Shown here: positions 37,345 through 47,296 of the stretch, piece by piece
How the letters are laid out: every line of letters begins with the position of its first letter
How positions within the stretch are numbered: position 1 is the first letter of the stretch
From: Sinorhizobium numidicum
Lineage (GTDB): Bacteria > Pseudomonadota > Alphaproteobacteria > Rhizobiales > Rhizobiaceae
DNA length: 64,000 nucleotides
Reading direction: 5' to 3'
Assembly (NCBI RefSeq): GCF_029892045.1
Contig: NZ_CP120368.1
Span: forward strand, 1,362,001-1,426,000
Position numbers and translations under genes: made by a program
The notes under the pieces: model-generated
What the model was told of the DNA's origin: nothing
What the model saw: only the letters and a program-made list of their open reading frames with translations
Database searches by the model: none

Positions 37345-38049
37345 ATGAAGATCAAATGGCTGGGCCATTCCGCCTTCCATATCGAGACCGCGAAGTCCAA
37401 GATCCTGATCGATCCGTTCTTCAGCGGCAATCCGGCGTTTCGCGACAGCGAGCGCAAGGCGGCGACGGCAGGGCTCACGCATATCCTGCTGACGCACGGC
37501 CATGGCGACCACGTCGGAGACACGGTGGCGATCGCCAAGGAAACGGGGGCGACGGTCCTTGCCAATTTCGACCTTTGCATGTGGCTCGGTCGGCAGGGCC
37601 TGTCGAAGCTGGAGCCCGGCAACACCGGAGGCACCATCCAGCTCGGTGCGTTCTCGGCAACGTTCGTCAATGCGCTTCACTCCTCGGCGCAGATCACCGA
37701 AGATGGTGTCTCTCATTCGCTCGGCAACGCCAACGGTCTGGTTCTTCACTTCGATGATGAGCCGACGCTCTATCACATGGGCGATACCGATATCTTCTCC
37801 GACATGGCGCTGATTAACGAGTTGCACGAGCCGGATATCGGCATGGTGCCGATCGGCGACCGCTTCACCATGGGCGGTGCCGTCGCGGCTCTCGCATGCC
37901 AGCGCTACTTCAAGTTCGGCACTGTCTTTCCGTGTCACTACCGTTCGTTCCCGATCATCGACCAGACGCCGGAAACCTTCATAGCCGGTATGGACGGCGC
38001 CTCTACGTTTGTCGCAACGCCCGAGGTGGGCGACGTAGTCACGGCCTAG
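37345..38049 (+). CDS. metal-dependent hydrolase, UPF0173 family
   Basis: A 234-residue metallo-beta-lactamase-fold protein with [10 protein letters not shown] at the start and the metal motif [17 protein letters not shown] (HxHxDH, about residues 49-65), [15 protein letters not shown], and [20 protein letters not shown] with [13 protein letters not shown] near the end. The UPF0173 family is widespread; proposed activities include lactonase-like hydrolysis, not proven here. AGGAGAATCTC lies before ATG 37345. Stands alone, before gatC. Confidence 0.9.
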   Translation: MKIKWLGHSAFHIETAKSKILIDPFFSGNPAFRDSERKAATAGLTHILLTHGHGDHVGDTVAIAKETGATVLANFDLCMWLGRQGLSKLEPGNTGGTIQLGAFSATFVNALHSSAQITEDGVSHSLGNANGLVLHFDDEPTLYHMGDTDIFSDMALINELHEPDIGMVPIGDRFTMGGAVAALACQRYFKFGTVFPCHYRSFPIIDQTPETFIAGMDGASTFVATPEVGDVVTA

Positions 38050-38158
38050 CGAAAGCCCTATGCGGCCGCCTTAGGCGGACGGCCCCTTGATTCCCCCGTT
38101 GCACGCCATGCAACTCGCCTTTATAGCGGGGGGAAATCTTCAGATACCGGAGACGATC

Positions 38159-38446
38159 ATGTCCGTAGACATTGCCACCGTGAAGCGCGTCGCGCGCCTT
38201 GCCCGAATCGCCGTCAGCGAACAGGAAGCCGAGCGCATGACGGGCGAGCTCAATGGCATCCTCGGCTTCGTCGAGCAGCTCTCCGAAGTCAATGTCGAAG
38301 GCGTCGAGCCGATGACTTCGGTAATGCCCATGAAGATAAAGAAGCGGCCCGACATCGTTTCGGACGGCGACAAGGCGGACGACATCGTTGCCAACGCGCC
38401 GAATTCGGACCGCAACTTCTTCGTCGTGCCCAAGGTGGTCGAGTAA
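38159..38446 (+). CDS. gatC: Asp/Glu-tRNA(Asn/Gln) amidotransferase subunit GatC
   Basis: GatC wraps around GatA and stabilises the GatCAB enzyme, which amidates misacylated Glu-tRNA-Gln and Asp-tRNA-Asn. The 95 residues include [40 protein letters not shown] and the C-terminal [10 protein letters not shown], all typical. Start ATG 38159 follows GGAGACG. gatA begins 48 bases downstream; gatB is separated by the yjhX-like gene, at 40.7 kb. Confidence 0.95.
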   Translation: MSVDIATVKRVARLARIAVSEQEAERMTGELNGILGFVEQLSEVNVEGVEPMTSVMPMKIKKRPDIVSDGDKADDIVANAPNSDRNFFVVPKVVE

Positions 38447-38494
38447 CGAGCTGTCTCCCGCCCCGACCCCTTATTGCGAAAGTCCGATTGCACC

Positions 38495-39976
38495 ATGACC
38501 GAACTCACGAGCCTTACGATCGCCGAAGCCCGCGCGAAGCTTTCCGCCAAGGAAATCACCGCCGTCGAACTGGCCGATGCCTATCTCGCCGCGATTGAGT
38601 CAGCCAACGAAACGATCAACGCCTACATCGCTGTCACGCCGGAAAAGGCGCGTGAAATGGCCAAGGCTTCCGACGTCCGTATTGCGGCCGGCAAGGCCGG
38701 CGCTCTCGAAGGCATCCCCCTCGGCATCAAGGATCTGTTCGGTACCGAAGACATTCATACACAGGCCTGCAGCCACGTTCTCGACGGCTTTAAGCCGCGC
38801 TACGAATCGACCGTCACCCAAAATCTCTGGAATGACGGTGCGGTTATGCTCGGCAAGCTCAATATGGACGAGTTCGCCATGGGCTCCTCCAACGAGACGT
38901 CCTATTACGGTCCCGTGAAGAACCCGTGGCGCGCCAAGGGCTCGAATCTCGACCTCGTTCCGGGTGGGTCCTCCGGCGGCTCGGCGGCTGCGGTCGCAGC
39001 CCATCTTTGCGCCGGCGCCACGGCAACCGACACCGGCGGCTCGATCCGCCAGCCGGCGGCTTTCACCGGCACCGTCGGTATCAAGCCCACCTACGGGCGC
39101 TGCTCGCGCTGGGGTATCGTCGCCTTCGCGTCGTCGCTGGACCAGGCCGGGCCGATTGCGCGCGACGTGCGCGACACGGCGATCCTTCTGAAGTCGATGG
39201 CAAGCGTCGACCCCAAGGACACGACCTCCGTCGACCTTCCGGTCCCGGATTACGAGGCGTCCATCGGCCAGTCGATCAAGGGCATGAAGATCGGTATTCC
39301 GAAGGAATATCGTGTAGAAGGCATGCCGGAGGAAATTGAGGCGCTCTGGCAGCAAGGTGTTGCCTGGCTGAAGGATGCCGGCGCCGAGATTGTCGACATC
39401 TCGCTGCCGCACACGAAGTATGCGCTGCCTGCCTATTACATCGTCGCGCCTGCCGAGGCGTCTTCCAACCTCGCGCGCTACGACGGCGTGCGCTATGGCC
39501 TGCGCATCGACGGCAAGGACATTATCGACATGTATGAGAAGACGCGCGCCGCCGGCTTCGGCCAGGAGGTCAAGCGCCGCATCATGATCGGTACCTACGT
39601 CCTCTCGGCCGGCTATTACGATGCCTATTACCTGCGTGCGCAAAAAGTCCGCACGCTGATCAAGCGGGACTTCGAGCTTGCCTTTCACGCTGGTGTCGAT
39701 GCGATCCTCACACCGGCGACCCCTTCCTCGGCTTTCGGCATCGCCGACGAGGATCTCGCAGCCGATCCGGTCAAGATGTACCTGAACGACATCTTCACGG
39801 TGACGGTTAACATGGCGGGGCTTCCGGGCATTGCCGTGCCGGGCGGGCTCGACCACAAGGGCCTGCCGCTCGGGCTGCAGCTCATAGGCAAACCGTTCCA
39901 AGAAGAAACGCTGTTCAAGACGGCGCATGTCATCGAACAGGCAGCCGGCCGCTTTACGCCGGCCAAGTGGTGGTGA
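38495..39976 (+). CDS. gatA: Asp/Glu-tRNA(Asn/Gln) amidotransferase subunit GatA
   Basis: GatA is the glutaminase/amidase subunit of GatCAB and produces the ammonia used by GatB. The 493 residues show the amidase signature: catalytic lysine in [13 protein letters not shown], the [20 protein letters not shown] segment with cis-serine region, and the nucleophile in [15 protein letters not shown]. Start chosen at ATG 38495 ([13 protein letters not shown]); a TTG 21 bases upstream is less likely. Second gene of gatC-gatA. Confidence 0.96.
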   Translation: MTELTSLTIAEARAKLSAKEITAVELADAYLAAIESANETINAYIAVTPEKAREMAKASDVRIAAGKAGALEGIPLGIKDLFGTEDIHTQACSHVLDGFKPRYESTVTQNLWNDGAVMLGKLNMDEFAMGSSNETSYYGPVKNPWRAKGSNLDLVPGGSSGGSAAAVAAHLCAGATATDTGGSIRQPAAFTGTVGIKPTYGRCSRWGIVAFASSLDQAGPIARDVRDTAILLKSMASVDPKDTTSVDLPVPDYEASIGQSIKGMKIGIPKEYRVEGMPEEIEALWQQGVAWLKDAGAEIVDISLPHTKYALPAYYIVAPAEASSNLARYDGVRYGLRIDGKDIIDMYEKTRAAGFGQEVKRRIMIGTYVLSAGYYDAYYLRAQKVRTLIKRDFELAFHAGVDAILTPATPSSAFGIADEDLAADPVKMYLNDIFTVTVNMAGLPGIAVPGGLDHKGLPLGLQLIGKPFQEETLFKTAHVIEQAAGRFTPAKWW

Positions 39977-40097
39977 CGCGTAAAGAGGCTGCGAGCCAGA
40001 AGTGACCTGAGCCGAGATCGGCCGACTCTTTGTCCGGATACCGGAGATGGGCGACACCCCCGGTATCCAACCTGCAGGTTGGGCGCTTTGCCGGTGC

Positions 40098-40352
40098 TCA
40101 GCGGTTGTCGAGCTCCGATCTGACGAGATGCAGTCCGCGTTCGGTAATGCGATAGGGCTTACCGGCCGACGATTTGATCGCCCTCTTGCGTTTCAGCTTG
40201 CGGAAAAGCTCGAGATCAACGCCAGGATAGACCCAGCCGTCTCTCGTAAAGCAGCGAATTTCCGCGATCGCTTTGCCATCGCGGGTGATTTCAATGCGGC
40301 CGCCCTGGGCCAAATGGTGAAGAATGCGCTGTTCTGCGCGTGAAATGTCCAT
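40098..40352 (-). CDS. yjhX: YjhX family (UPF0386) toxin-like protein
   Basis: The 84 residues start MDISRAEQRILHHLAQGG and contain RIEITRDGKAIAEIRCFTR, GWVYPGVDLELFRKLKRKR and GKPYRITERGLHLVRSELD, which match the UPF0386/YjhX family. In E. coli YjhX is a toxin silenced by the GNAT-type YjhQ next to it; here no antitoxin gene is adjacent, although two GNAT genes lie 1.9-2.4 kb away beyond gatB. The protein is a winged-helix-like DNA-binding type by appearance. Two palindromes lie just upstream of the start. Inserted between gatA and gatB. Confidence 0.87.
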   Translation of the reverse strand: MDISRAEQRILHHLAQGGRIEITRDGKAIAEIRCFTRDGWVYPGVDLELFRKLKRKRAIKSSAGKPYRITERGLHLVRSELDNR

Positions 40353-40360
40353 GGTTGAGT

Positions 40361-40387
40361 ATTCCGGAATGGCGTTCCTGAGAACGC
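40361..40387 (-). promoter_or_regulatory. two palindromes upstream of the yjhX-like gene
   Basis: ATTCCGGAAT (40361-40370) is a perfect 10-base palindrome; GCGTTC-CTGA-GAACGC (40372-40387) has six-base arms. They lie 9 and 20 bases before the ATG, so they could be operators for autorepression by the winged-helix product. Confidence 0.45.
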
Positions 40388-40708
40388 AGAAAACGTTCCG
40401 CAAATCGTGAGATAAGCGGGGTTCACGTTTCCGGCCCGCGCGCGCAATCCTATTGATGCGGGCAGGGGCCCTTACCGGGACTCAGACTCAAGGTACATAA
40501 AGACTCCATTCGGACGTCAGGATTTCTAGGGAAGAGCAGCGTGACCGTCAAGATGATGTCGGGGCATCTTCAGCGGCAGCAGGACGGCGTGGCTCGGACG
40601 TCGGCAAGAAGCGACGCCTCGGCCGGCCGGCTGCTCTCAAGCCTTGCACCGGCGGATCAATTGCTCTACCGAGAAACCTCGAATTCAGGCTTCAAAGAAG
40701 AGCATGAC
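40388..40708. other. intergenic stretch between the yjhX-like gene and gatB
   Basis: About 320 bases with no supported gene. The gatB frame stays open upstream to 40541 but the codons there (starting MTVKMM) look unlike gatB and the known start is 40709. Presumably it holds the gatB promoter. Confidence 0.5.
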
Positions 40709-42211
40709 ATGAGCATTGTCGACGTCCGCACACCCGATCCGAAACGCTTCATTCCCGGAGCCACCGGCGACTGGGAAGTCATCATCGGCATGGAGGTCCA
40801 TGCCCAGGTACTCAGCAATTCGAAGCTGTTCTCGGGAGCGTCGACGGAATTCGGCAACGCACCGAACTCCAATGTATCGCTCGTCGACGCGGCGATGCCC
40901 GGCATGCTGCCGGTCATCAACGAGGAATGCGTGAAGCAAGCTGTGCGCACCGGCCTCGGCTTGAAGGCCCAGATCAACCACCGCTCCATCTTCGACCGGA
41001 AGAACTATTTCTATCCGGATCTGCCGCAGGGCTATCAAATCTCACAGTACAAGGATCCGATCGTCGGCGAGGGCAAGATCATCATTTCCATCGGCCCGGA
41101 CCGTCAGGGCCAGTTCGAAGATGTCGAGATCGGCATCGAGCGCTTGCATCTGGAGCAGGATGCCGGCAAATCCATGCATGACCAGCAGCCTTTGATGTCT
41201 TACGTCGATCTCAACCGCTCGGGCGTGGCGCTGATGGAAATCGTGTCGAAGCCTGACATGCGGTCGTCGGACGAGGCGAAGGCCTATCTCACCAAGCTGC
41301 GCTCGATCGTCCGCTATCTCGGCACCTGCGATGGCAACATGGACGAAGGCTCGATGAGGGCCGACGTCAATGTTTCCGTTCGCCGCCCCGGCGAGCCCTT
41401 CGGCACGCGTTGCGAAATCAAGAACGTCAATTCTATTCGTTTCGTCGGCCAGGCGATCGAATACGAAGCGCGCCGCCAGATATCGATCTTGGAGGACGGC
41501 GGCGTAATCGATCAGGAAACCCGGCTCTTCGATCCGAACAAGGGCGAGACCCGTTCCATGCGCTCGAAGGAGGAGGCGCACGACTATCGCTATTTCCCGG
41601 ATCCGGACCTGTTGCCGCTCGAGTTCGACGACGCTTTCGTGGAGGCGCTGAGGGCGGATATTCCCGAACTGCCTGATGACAAGAAGGAGCGCTTCGTTCG
41701 CGATCTCGGGCTCTCCGTCTACGATGCTTCGGTGCTCGTATCCGAAAAGGCGATTGCTGACTATTTCGAGGCCGTGGCCGAAGGGCGTGACGGCAAGACG
41801 GCGGCGAACTGGGTCATCAACGACTTGCTAGGTGCGTTGAACAAAGCCGGCAAAACCATTGAAGAGACTCCCGTTTCTCCTGCCCAGCTCGGCGGTATCA
41901 TCGATCTCATCAAAGCCGGGACCATTTCCGGAAAACTAGCCAAGGATCTCTTCGAGATCATCTGGAACGAGGGCGGGGATCCGGCGGAGATCGTCGAGAC
42001 CCGTGGCATGAAGCAGGTCACCGATACGGGCGCCATCGAGAAGGCGGTAGACGAAATCATCGCCGCCAATCCCGATCAGGTGGAAAAGGCTAAGGCTAAG
42101 CCGTCGCTTGCCGGCTGGTTCGTCGGCCAGGTGATGAAGGCCACCGGCGGTAAGGCGAACCCGCAGGCGGTCCAGGCCCTGGTCAAGTCCAAGCTTGGCA
42201 TCGAGGAATAG
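40709..42211 (+). CDS. gatB: Asp/Glu-tRNA(Asn/Gln) amidotransferase subunit GatB
   Basis: GatB binds the misacylated tRNA and carries out the kinase and transamidation steps of GatCAB. The 500 residues show [78 protein letters not shown] and the C-terminal GatB/YqeY tail domain ([34 protein letters not shown]). ATG 40709 is preceded by AAGAAGAGC and gives the conserved start [15 protein letters not shown]. The GNAT gene that follows starts three bases after the stop. Confidence 0.96.
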   Translation: MSIVDVRTPDPKRFIPGATGDWEVIIGMEVHAQVLSNSKLFSGASTEFGNAPNSNVSLVDAAMPGMLPVINEECVKQAVRTGLGLKAQINHRSIFDRKNYFYPDLPQGYQISQYKDPIVGEGKIIISIGPDRQGQFEDVEIGIERLHLEQDAGKSMHDQQPLMSYVDLNRSGVALMEIVSKPDMRSSDEAKAYLTKLRSIVRYLGTCDGNMDEGSMRADVNVSVRRPGEPFGTRCEIKNVNSIRFVGQAIEYEARRQISILEDGGVIDQETRLFDPNKGETRSMRSKEEAHDYRYFPDPDLLPLEFDDAFVEALRADIPELPDDKKERFVRDLGLSVYDASVLVSEKAIADYFEAVAEGRDGKTAANWVINDLLGALNKAGKTIEETPVSPAQLGGIIDLIKAGTISGKLAKDLFEIIWNEGGDPAEIVETRGMKQVTDTGAIEKAVDEIIAANPDQVEKAKAKPSLAGWFVGQVMKATGGKANPQAVQALVKSKLGIEE

Positions 42212-42213
42212 CG

Positions 42214-42711
42214 GTGTTCTTCGTCCGTACGGCAAGCGATCGCGACCTGGAAAAGGTGTGCGCCCTTTTGGCCGAGACATGGCATGCGACCTACGACACC
42301 TTCTACGGCGTCGACAAGGTCAATGAATTGACGGCCAAATGGCATTCGATCGGGGCTCTGAGAGCCCGGTTGCATCGGAAGAATGCGGAGTTTGTCGTTG
42401 CGGATAATGGCCGCGAACTGGCGGGCATGGGCTACGCCGCGATGTCGGATACCTTGAAAAAGACCGTCATCCTTCACCAGCTTTATGTTCTGCCGAAGTA
42501 TCAACGGCACGGTATCGGCAGGGAGATGTTCGCAGAGCTTGAGACCTGTTTTCCCGATGCGGAGCTCATGCAGCTCGAAGTCGAACCGCAAAACCTGCAT
42601 GCCCTGGCATTCTACCGGGCGCATGGGTTCTCCGAAGTCGGCAGGACAGCGAGTTGCGGAGACGAGGAATCCGGCGTGCCCGCGCTCATTCTGGAGAAGC
42701 GTCTTTCCTAA
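42214..42711 (+). CDS. GNAT family N-acetyltransferase
   Basis: A 165-residue acetyltransferase beginning MFFVRTASDRDLEKVCALLA from a GTG start, with the acetyl-CoA binding sequence LHQLYVLPKYQRHGIGREMF (Q/RxxGxG/A loop) and the final strand ALAFYRAHGFSEVG. The substrate is unknown; the N-terminal TWHATYDTFYG segment is common in this subfamily. It starts three bases after gatB and is probably read from the same transcript. Confidence 0.88.
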   Translation: MFFVRTASDRDLEKVCALLAETWHATYDTFYGVDKVNELTAKWHSIGALRARLHRKNAEFVVADNGRELAGMGYAAMSDTLKKTVILHQLYVLPKYQRHGIGREMFAELETCFPDAELMQLEVEPQNLHALAFYRAHGFSEVGRTASCGDEESGVPALILEKRLS

Positions 42712-42747
42712 CGTTGCGGCGGCCGGCACACGGGCGGGAAAACGGAA

Positions 42748-43213
42748 ATGACGGTGGATGTTGATATTCGCGAAGCCGAACCGGCGGACCTGCCGGCAAT
42801 CATTGCGCTTTTTCGCGAGTGACAGGGTCGGTGGACACGGCGATACGACTGAACCGGAAGTCTTCCGTGACTATCTAGCCGCCTTCGAACAAATCCGTGC
42901 CTCTTGTTACCAGGCCCTTTATGTCGCTCTGCTCGAAGGCGAGGTCGTCGGAACATTGCAGACGGCGAGCTTGATATCGCTCCCCGGCCGCGGCAGTTCC
43001 AGCCTCGTCATTGAGGCGGTACGGACGCGCGAGGACATGCGCGGCCTCGGCATCGGAGAATGTATGGTTCGCCACGCGATCGCGGAGGCGCGGCAGAAGG
43101 GAGCGTCGAAGGTCCAGCTCACGTCAAACGCGGCGCGTGTCGACGCGCACCGGTTCTACGAACGCCTCGGTTTCGAGCGCAGCCATATCGGCTTCAAGAT
43201 GCGGGTGAAATGA
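42748..43213 (+). pseudogene. GNAT acetyltransferase with a +1 frameshift in a T run
   Basis: The ATG at 42748 starts MTVDVDIREAEPADLPAIIA and meets a stop after 24 codons. The rest of the protein continues in another frame (SDRVGGHGDTTEPEVFRDYL, then the acetyl-CoA loop EDMRGLGIGECMVRHAIAEA and FYERLGFERSHIGFKMRVK). Removing one T from the TTTTT run at 42809-42813 restores one frame of 154 residues with a continuous GNAT start. So this is either a real broken gene, a slippage-dependent gene or a sequencing error. It follows the intact GNAT gene after 36 bases. Confidence 0.8.
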
Positions 43214-43321
43214 CCGCAGGCAAAGCGGAATCACTGGACAAGGCATGAGCGGCGCGGCATAAGCGGGTGCATAATATTGATATCCGGCTGCCTTCCCATC
43301 GGCCGGAAAAGGACGATGCCC

Positions 43322-43717
43322 ATGAAACTTCTGCTGCAGATTTTCACCTGGTGGAACGGACAGACGATCGGTACGCGTTTTCACACCTGGCGCCATGGTG
43401 AGCGTGTGGGCGAGGACGAATTCGGCAATGTCTATTATCAGGGCGGCAAGGATTCCGAGGGCCGGACGCGCCGTTGGGTGATCTATGACGGTCCCGCCGA
43501 GGCATCGGCCATCCCGCCGGGCTGGCACGGCTGGATGCATCATCGTACCGATGTTTCCCCTGCCGACGAAAAATATGCCGCGCGTGAGTGGCAGAGGCCC
43601 CATCGCCCGAACCTGACCGGCAGTCCCTATGCCTATCGCCCGAAGGGATCGCTTGCCGGCAGGGGGCAGCGCCCGCGCGTTACCGGTGATTACGACGCCT
43701 GGACGCCGCGCTCCTGA
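43322..43717 (+). CDS. NDUFA12-family complex I accessory protein
   Basis: A 131-residue homologue of the mitochondrial complex I subunit NDUFA12 (B17.2), which alphaproteobacterial complex I also has as an accessory subunit. It has FTWWNGQTIGTRFHTWRHGE, EDEFGNVYYQGGKDSEGRTR, RWVIYDGPAEASAIPPGWHG, and a basic proline-rich tail. I chose ATG 43322, nine bases after AAGGACG; a second ATG six bases upstream would lie too near the site. It is separate from the nuo operon at the start of the window. Confidence 0.9.
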   Translation: MKLLLQIFTWWNGQTIGTRFHTWRHGERVGEDEFGNVYYQGGKDSEGRTRRWVIYDGPAEASAIPPGWHGWMHHRTDVSPADEKYAAREWQRPHRPNLTGSPYAYRPKGSLAGRGQRPRVTGDYDAWTPRS

Positions 43718-43792
43718 GCGTTTTCACAATCTGCACGCATGCGAACGAGACATGTCGATCACGGCGCAGCCACATTTGCGGGTTAGCGCCTG

Positions 43793-44275
43793 ATGTCTAT
43801 CAAGGATGAACGAAAAGCGCGCGGGAGACTGGCGGAAATGGCGTGTTCCTCTCTGCAGAATTGGATCGGCCGGACGGGGCTTGCTCTTGTCGTGGCCCTG
43901 CCTTTGATTTCCGCCACGGAAACGGCGGCCACGCGCCTTTCTAGCCCGGTCGCCATCTTTTCCGGCATCGACAAGATCACCGGCCGCATCACCACGTTTG
44001 ACGTCTATATCGGCGAAACGGTGCAGTTCGGCGCCCTGCAGGTAACCCCACGCGTGTGCTACAGCCGCGACGACACGGAAGCCCCGAAGACGACAACCTT
44101 CGTAGAGGTCGATGAAATCACCCTCGACCGCAAGATTCGCCGTATTTTCACCGGCTGGATGTTTGCCGATAGCCCGGGCCTTAATGCCGTCGAGCACCCC
44201 GTCTATGACGTCTGGTTGCAGTCCTGCAAGGCAAAATCCGACCTGCCCCCGCCGGATACAGCGGCGAAGCAATAG
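43793..44275 (+). CDS. DUF2155 family exported protein
   Basis: A 160-residue protein with a long basic N-terminus and a hydrophobic segment (TGLALVVALPLISATETAA) that looks like a signal sequence. The mature part has the DUF2155 pattern: AIFSGIDKITGRITTFDVYI, TVQFGALQVTPRVCYSRDDT, EAPKTTTFVEVDEI, RRIFTGWMFADSPGLNAVEH and DVWLQSC. Two cysteines may form a disulphide. Function unknown; a shorter start at 43838 is possible. In rhizobia it is commonly near the NDUFA12 gene and aat, as here. Confidence 0.85.
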   Translation: MSIKDERKARGRLAEMACSSLQNWIGRTGLALVVALPLISATETAATRLSSPVAIFSGIDKITGRITTFDVYIGETVQFGALQVTPRVCYSRDDTEAPKTTTFVEVDEITLDRKIRRIFTGWMFADSPGLNAVEHPVYDVWLQSCKAKSDLPPPDTAAKQ

Positions 44276-44330
44276 CGCTCATTCAACGGGAAGCGGCTAA
44301 GACCGGACCGGCGATCAGAAGCGGATCTAC

Positions 44331-44945
44331 CTAAAACGCAAGATCCGGCGAGGCGATCGCCTTCGCGAGCAGAACTTCATATTCGGCTTTAGGCACATCG
44401 ATCGCTCCGAACGATTTCAGGTGTTCGGTCGTAAATTGCGTATCAAGGAGCTGGAAGCCCTTTGCGCGGAGCCGCTCCACGAGGTGAACGAGGCAAATTT
44501 TCGAAGCGTCCCTGCGTCGCGAGAACATGCTCTCGCCAAAGAAGGCTGCTCCTAGCGAGACACCGTAGAGGCCGCCGACAAGCGTGTTGCCTTCCCAGGC
44601 TTCGACGCTGTGGGCATAACCCATATGGTGAAGTGCAGCATAAAGAGAGCGGATCTTATCGTTGATCCAGGTCGTCGGCCTGTCACGTGCGGGTGCTGCA
44701 CATCCGTCCACCACCGCTTCGAAAGCCGTGTCGTAGCGAATGTCGAAGGGGCGCCTGCGAATCGTCTTGGCAAGACTGCGTGAGACGTGGAAGCGATCCA
44801 GCGGTATGACGCCGCGGATTTCCGGTTCGACCCAGAAAAGTTCCGGATCATCGGCGGAATCGGCCATGGGAAACAGGCCGATCGAATAGGCGCGCAACAG
44901 CATGTCCGGCGTTATGTCCGGTTGTCTGCTGCGCGGCCCTTTCAA
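44331..44945 (-). CDS. aat: leucyl/phenylalanyl-tRNA--protein transferase
   Basis: Aat adds Leu or Phe from tRNA to proteins with N-terminal Lys or Arg, marking them for ClpS/ClpAP (N-end rule). The 204 residues include [51 protein letters not shown] [40 protein letters not shown] and [15 protein letters not shown], all typical. The start ATG 44945 lies ten bases from the accC stop, so it is likely the end of the accB-accC operon. It is convergent with the DUF2155 gene. Confidence 0.95.
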   Translation of the reverse strand: MKGPRSRQPDITPDMLLRAYSIGLFPMADSADDPELFWVEPEIRGVIPLDRFHVSRSLAKTIRRRPFDIRYDTAFEAVVDGCAAPARDRPTTWINDKIRSLYAALHHMGYAHSVEAWEGNTLVGGLYGVSLGAAFFGESMFSRRRDASKICLVHLVERLRAKGFQLLDTQFTTEHLKSFGAIDVPKAEYEVLLAKAIASPDLAF

Positions 44946-44954
44946 AGCAGTATC

Positions 44955-46298
44955 CTATGCGGATGTCGTGGCCAGATGGTGCTCCAGCCAGTGGATGTCG
45001 TAGTCACCGTTGGCAATGTCCTGATTGTTGATCAGGTCCTGGAAAAGCGGAAGCGTCGTCTTGATGCCGTCGATGACGAATTCGTCGAGCACGCGGCGCA
45101 GGCGCATCATGCATTCGACGCGTGTCCGCCCGTGAACGATCAGCTTGCCGATCAGGCTGTCATAATAAGGGGGAATACGGTAGCCTTGGTAGGCGCCGCT
45201 GTCGACACGCACGCCGAGGCCGCCGGGCGCGTGGAAATGCGTAATCGTGCCCGGGGAGGGGACGAAAGTGCGCGGATCCTCGGCGTTGATGCGGCATTCG
45301 ATGGCATGGCCCGAGAAAACGACGTCTTCCTGCTTGACCGAAAGCCCGGCGCCGGATGCGACGCGGATCTGCTCGTGCACGAGGTCGATACCGGTAATCG
45401 CTTCGGTGATCGGATGTTCCACCTGGAGGCGCGTGTTCATTTCGATGAAATAGAACTCGCCGTTTTCGTAAAGGAACTCGATCGTGCCGGCGCCGCGATA
45501 TTTCAATTTCTTCATCGCGTCGGCGCAGATCTGTCCGATCTTCATGCGCTGCTCGACGTTGAGAGCGGGAGAATTAGCCTCTTCCCAGACCTTCTGGTGG
45601 CGGCGCTGCAACGAGCAGTCGCGTTCGCCGAGATGAATCGCATTGCCTTCGCCGTCGCCCACGACTTGGATTTCGATATGGCGCGGCTTGCCGAGAAATT
45701 TCTCCATGTAGACCGCGTCATTGCCGAACGCCGCCGCCGCTTCGGTACGCGCGGTCGCCACGGCATGTTCGAGATCGGCTTCGTTCCTGGCGACTTTCAT
45801 GCCCCGACCACCGCCGCCGGCGGTGGCTTTGATGAGCACGGGAAAGCCGATCTCCCGGGCGACCTCAAGGGCGTTCTCGGGCTTTACTTCGCCGTCGGAA
45901 CCGGGGACGACCGGAATGCCAAGCTTCTCCGCCGTCTTCTTGGCGGTAATCTTGTCACCCATGAGGCGGATGTGTTCGGCCGTCGGGCCGATGAAGGTTA
46001 TGTCATGGGCGTCGAGGATGTCCGCAAACTTGGCGTTTTCGGAGAGGAATCCGTAACCCGGATGCACCGCATCAGCGCCGGTGATTTCGCAGGCGGCGAC
46101 GATCTGGTGAATGTTCAGGTAGCTTTCGCGCGACGGCGGCGGACCAATGCAGACGCTCTCGTCTGCCAGCCGTACATGCATCGCGTCACTGTCCGCCGTC
46201 GAATGTACGGCAACGGTTGCAATGCCGAGTTCCTTGCAGGCCCGCAGGACGCGCAGAGCGATTTCGCCGCGATTGGCAATGAGGATTTTCGAGATCAT
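44955..46298 (-). CDS. accC: acetyl-CoA carboxylase, biotin carboxylase subunit
   Basis: AccC carboxylates the biotin on AccB using ATP and bicarbonate, the first half-reaction of fatty-acid synthesis. The 447 residues show [20 protein letters not shown], the ATP-grasp glycine-rich loop [56 protein letters not shown], and [23 protein letters not shown] 46298 is used because a GTG six bases upstream adds only two residues. accB lies 12 bases upstream in the same direction. Confidence 0.97.
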   Translation of the reverse strand: MISKILIANRGEIALRVLRACKELGIATVAVHSTADSDAMHVRLADESVCIGPPPSRESYLNIHQIVAACEITGADAVHPGYGFLSENAKFADILDAHDITFIGPTAEHIRLMGDKITAKKTAEKLGIPVVPGSDGEVKPENALEVAREIGFPVLIKATAGGGGRGMKVARNEADLEHAVATARTEAAAAFGNDAVYMEKFLGKPRHIEIQVVGDGEGNAIHLGERDCSLQRRHQKVWEEANSPALNVEQRMKIGQICADAMKKLKYRGAGTIEFLYENGEFYFIEMNTRLQVEHPITEAITGIDLVHEQIRVASGAGLSVKQEDVVFSGHAIECRINAEDPRTFVPSPGTITHFHAPGGLGVRVDSGAYQGYRIPPYYDSLIGKLIVHGRTRVECMMRLRRVLDEFVIDGIKTTLPLFQDLINNQDIANGDYDIHWLEHHLATTSA

Positions 46299-46310
46299 CG
46301 CCACCGTGCC

Positions 46311-46778
46311 TTACTCGATCACGATCAAGGGTTCGCCATATTCGACCGGGGCGGCGTCCTGCACGAGAATCTCGATAACCTTGCCGGAGCGAGGAGACGG
46401 AATCTGGTTCATCGTCTTCATCGCCTCAATGATCAGGATAGTCTGACCTTCCTTGACCGTCGCACCGACCTCGACGAATGGGCGAGCGCCCGGAGCCGGC
46501 GCGAGATAGCAGGTGCCGACCATGGGCGCCGTTACTGCGTTCTTCGAGTTACGTCCGGTCTCGGGGGCAGGCTGAGCGGCCGTGGCGGGCTGCGCTGCGG
46601 CGACCGCGGGCGACGCCTGATAGGCGGGCATGGGCATTGCGACAGGCGTGCCGTTCCGCGAAACGCGGATGCGCAGATCTTCCTGTTCCACCTCGATCTC
46701 GGTCAGGTCGGTATCCTTGAGGATATTGGCGAGATCGCGGATCAGCGCCTGGTCGATACTCGGTTTCTTGTCAGCCAT
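46311..46778 (-). CDS. accB: acetyl-CoA carboxylase, biotin carboxyl carrier protein
   Basis: The carrier protein that holds biotin for acetyl-CoA carboxylase. The 155 residues start with a helical N-terminus (PSIDQALIRDLANILKDTDL), a proline/alanine linker (AAAQPATAAQPAPETG) and the biotinyl domain, with the biotin lysine in ILIIEAMKTMNQI and the thumb region APAPGARPFVEVGATVKEG. The ligase that attaches the biotin is birA at 2.2 kb. It begins 24 bases after aroQ and is followed by accC. Confidence 0.97.
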   Translation of the reverse strand: MADKKPSIDQALIRDLANILKDTDLTEIEVEQEDLRIRVSRNGTPVAMPMPAYQASPAVAAAQPATAAQPAPETGRNSKNAVTAPMVGTCYLAPAPGARPFVEVGATVKEGQTILIIEAMKTMNQIPSPRSGKVIEILVQDAAPVEYGEPLIVIE

Positions 46779-46802
46779 GGGAATATGAGCCTCGTGTTCT
46801 TC

Positions 46803-47249
46803 TTATTTCGACTTGTCTGTCAGGTTCTTTAGCGCATGCAGCGCCAGAATGTAACTCTGCGCGCCGAAACCGCATATCACGCCCTTTACGGCCGGTGCGA
46901 TCATCGACTTATGCCGGAATTCCTCACGCGCATGAATGTTGGAAAGATGCAGTTCCACCACGGGGACCGTGATCGCGCGAATGGCATCGTGCATGGCGAT
47001 CGAGGTGTGTCCGTAGGCGGCGGGATTGATGGCAACGCCGGCGGCCTTGTCGCCCGCCTCGTGCAGCCAGTCGACCAGCGTGCCTTCGTGGTTCGACTGC
47101 CGGAAGTCGACCTCGAACCCGAGCAACTTTCCTTCAGACTTGCACATTGCCTCGATGTCGGCCAGCGTCTGGCCGCCGTAAATGCCTGGCTCGCGCTTGC
47201 CGAGCGCATTCAGGTTTGGGCCATTCAGCACAAAAATCGTCGAGGGCAT
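46803..47249 (-). CDS. aroQ: type II 3-dehydroquinate dehydratase
   Basis: AroQ removes water from 3-dehydroquinate in the shikimate pathway. The 148 residues contain FVLNGPNLNALGKREPGIYG (catalytic Tyr of the lid), FRQSNHEGTLVDWLHEAGD, INPAAYGHTSIAMHDAI (catalytic His) and VELHLSNIHAREEFRHKSMI, then VICGFGAQSYILAL. Type II enzymes form dodecamers. First gene of the aroQ-accB-accC(-aat) run, as in many alphaproteobacteria. Confidence 0.96.
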   Translation of the reverse strand: MPSTIFVLNGPNLNALGKREPGIYGGQTLADIEAMCKSEGKLLGFEVDFRQSNHEGTLVDWLHEAGDKAAGVAINPAAYGHTSIAMHDAIRAITVPVVELHLSNIHAREEFRHKSMIAPAVKGVICGFGAQSYILALHALKNLTDKSK

Positions 47250-47296
47250 AAGGGATTCCGGTCAGATAATGGAGGGTTACCTATAGACTGATGGTT

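Noticed and set aside
40372..40387. LexA box before the yjhX-like gene (GTTC...GAAC)
   Set aside because: It is an inverted GTTC-GAAC palindrome and lacks the direct GAAC-N7-GAAC spacing.
40541..40708. 56-codon upstream extension of gatB
   Set aside because: Known GatB proteins start at [14 protein letters not shown] sequence; the upstream part is unlike the family.
44787..46832. 681-codon frame opposite accC and accB
   Set aside because: It mirrors two conserved genes; length comes from high GC codon usage, not selection.
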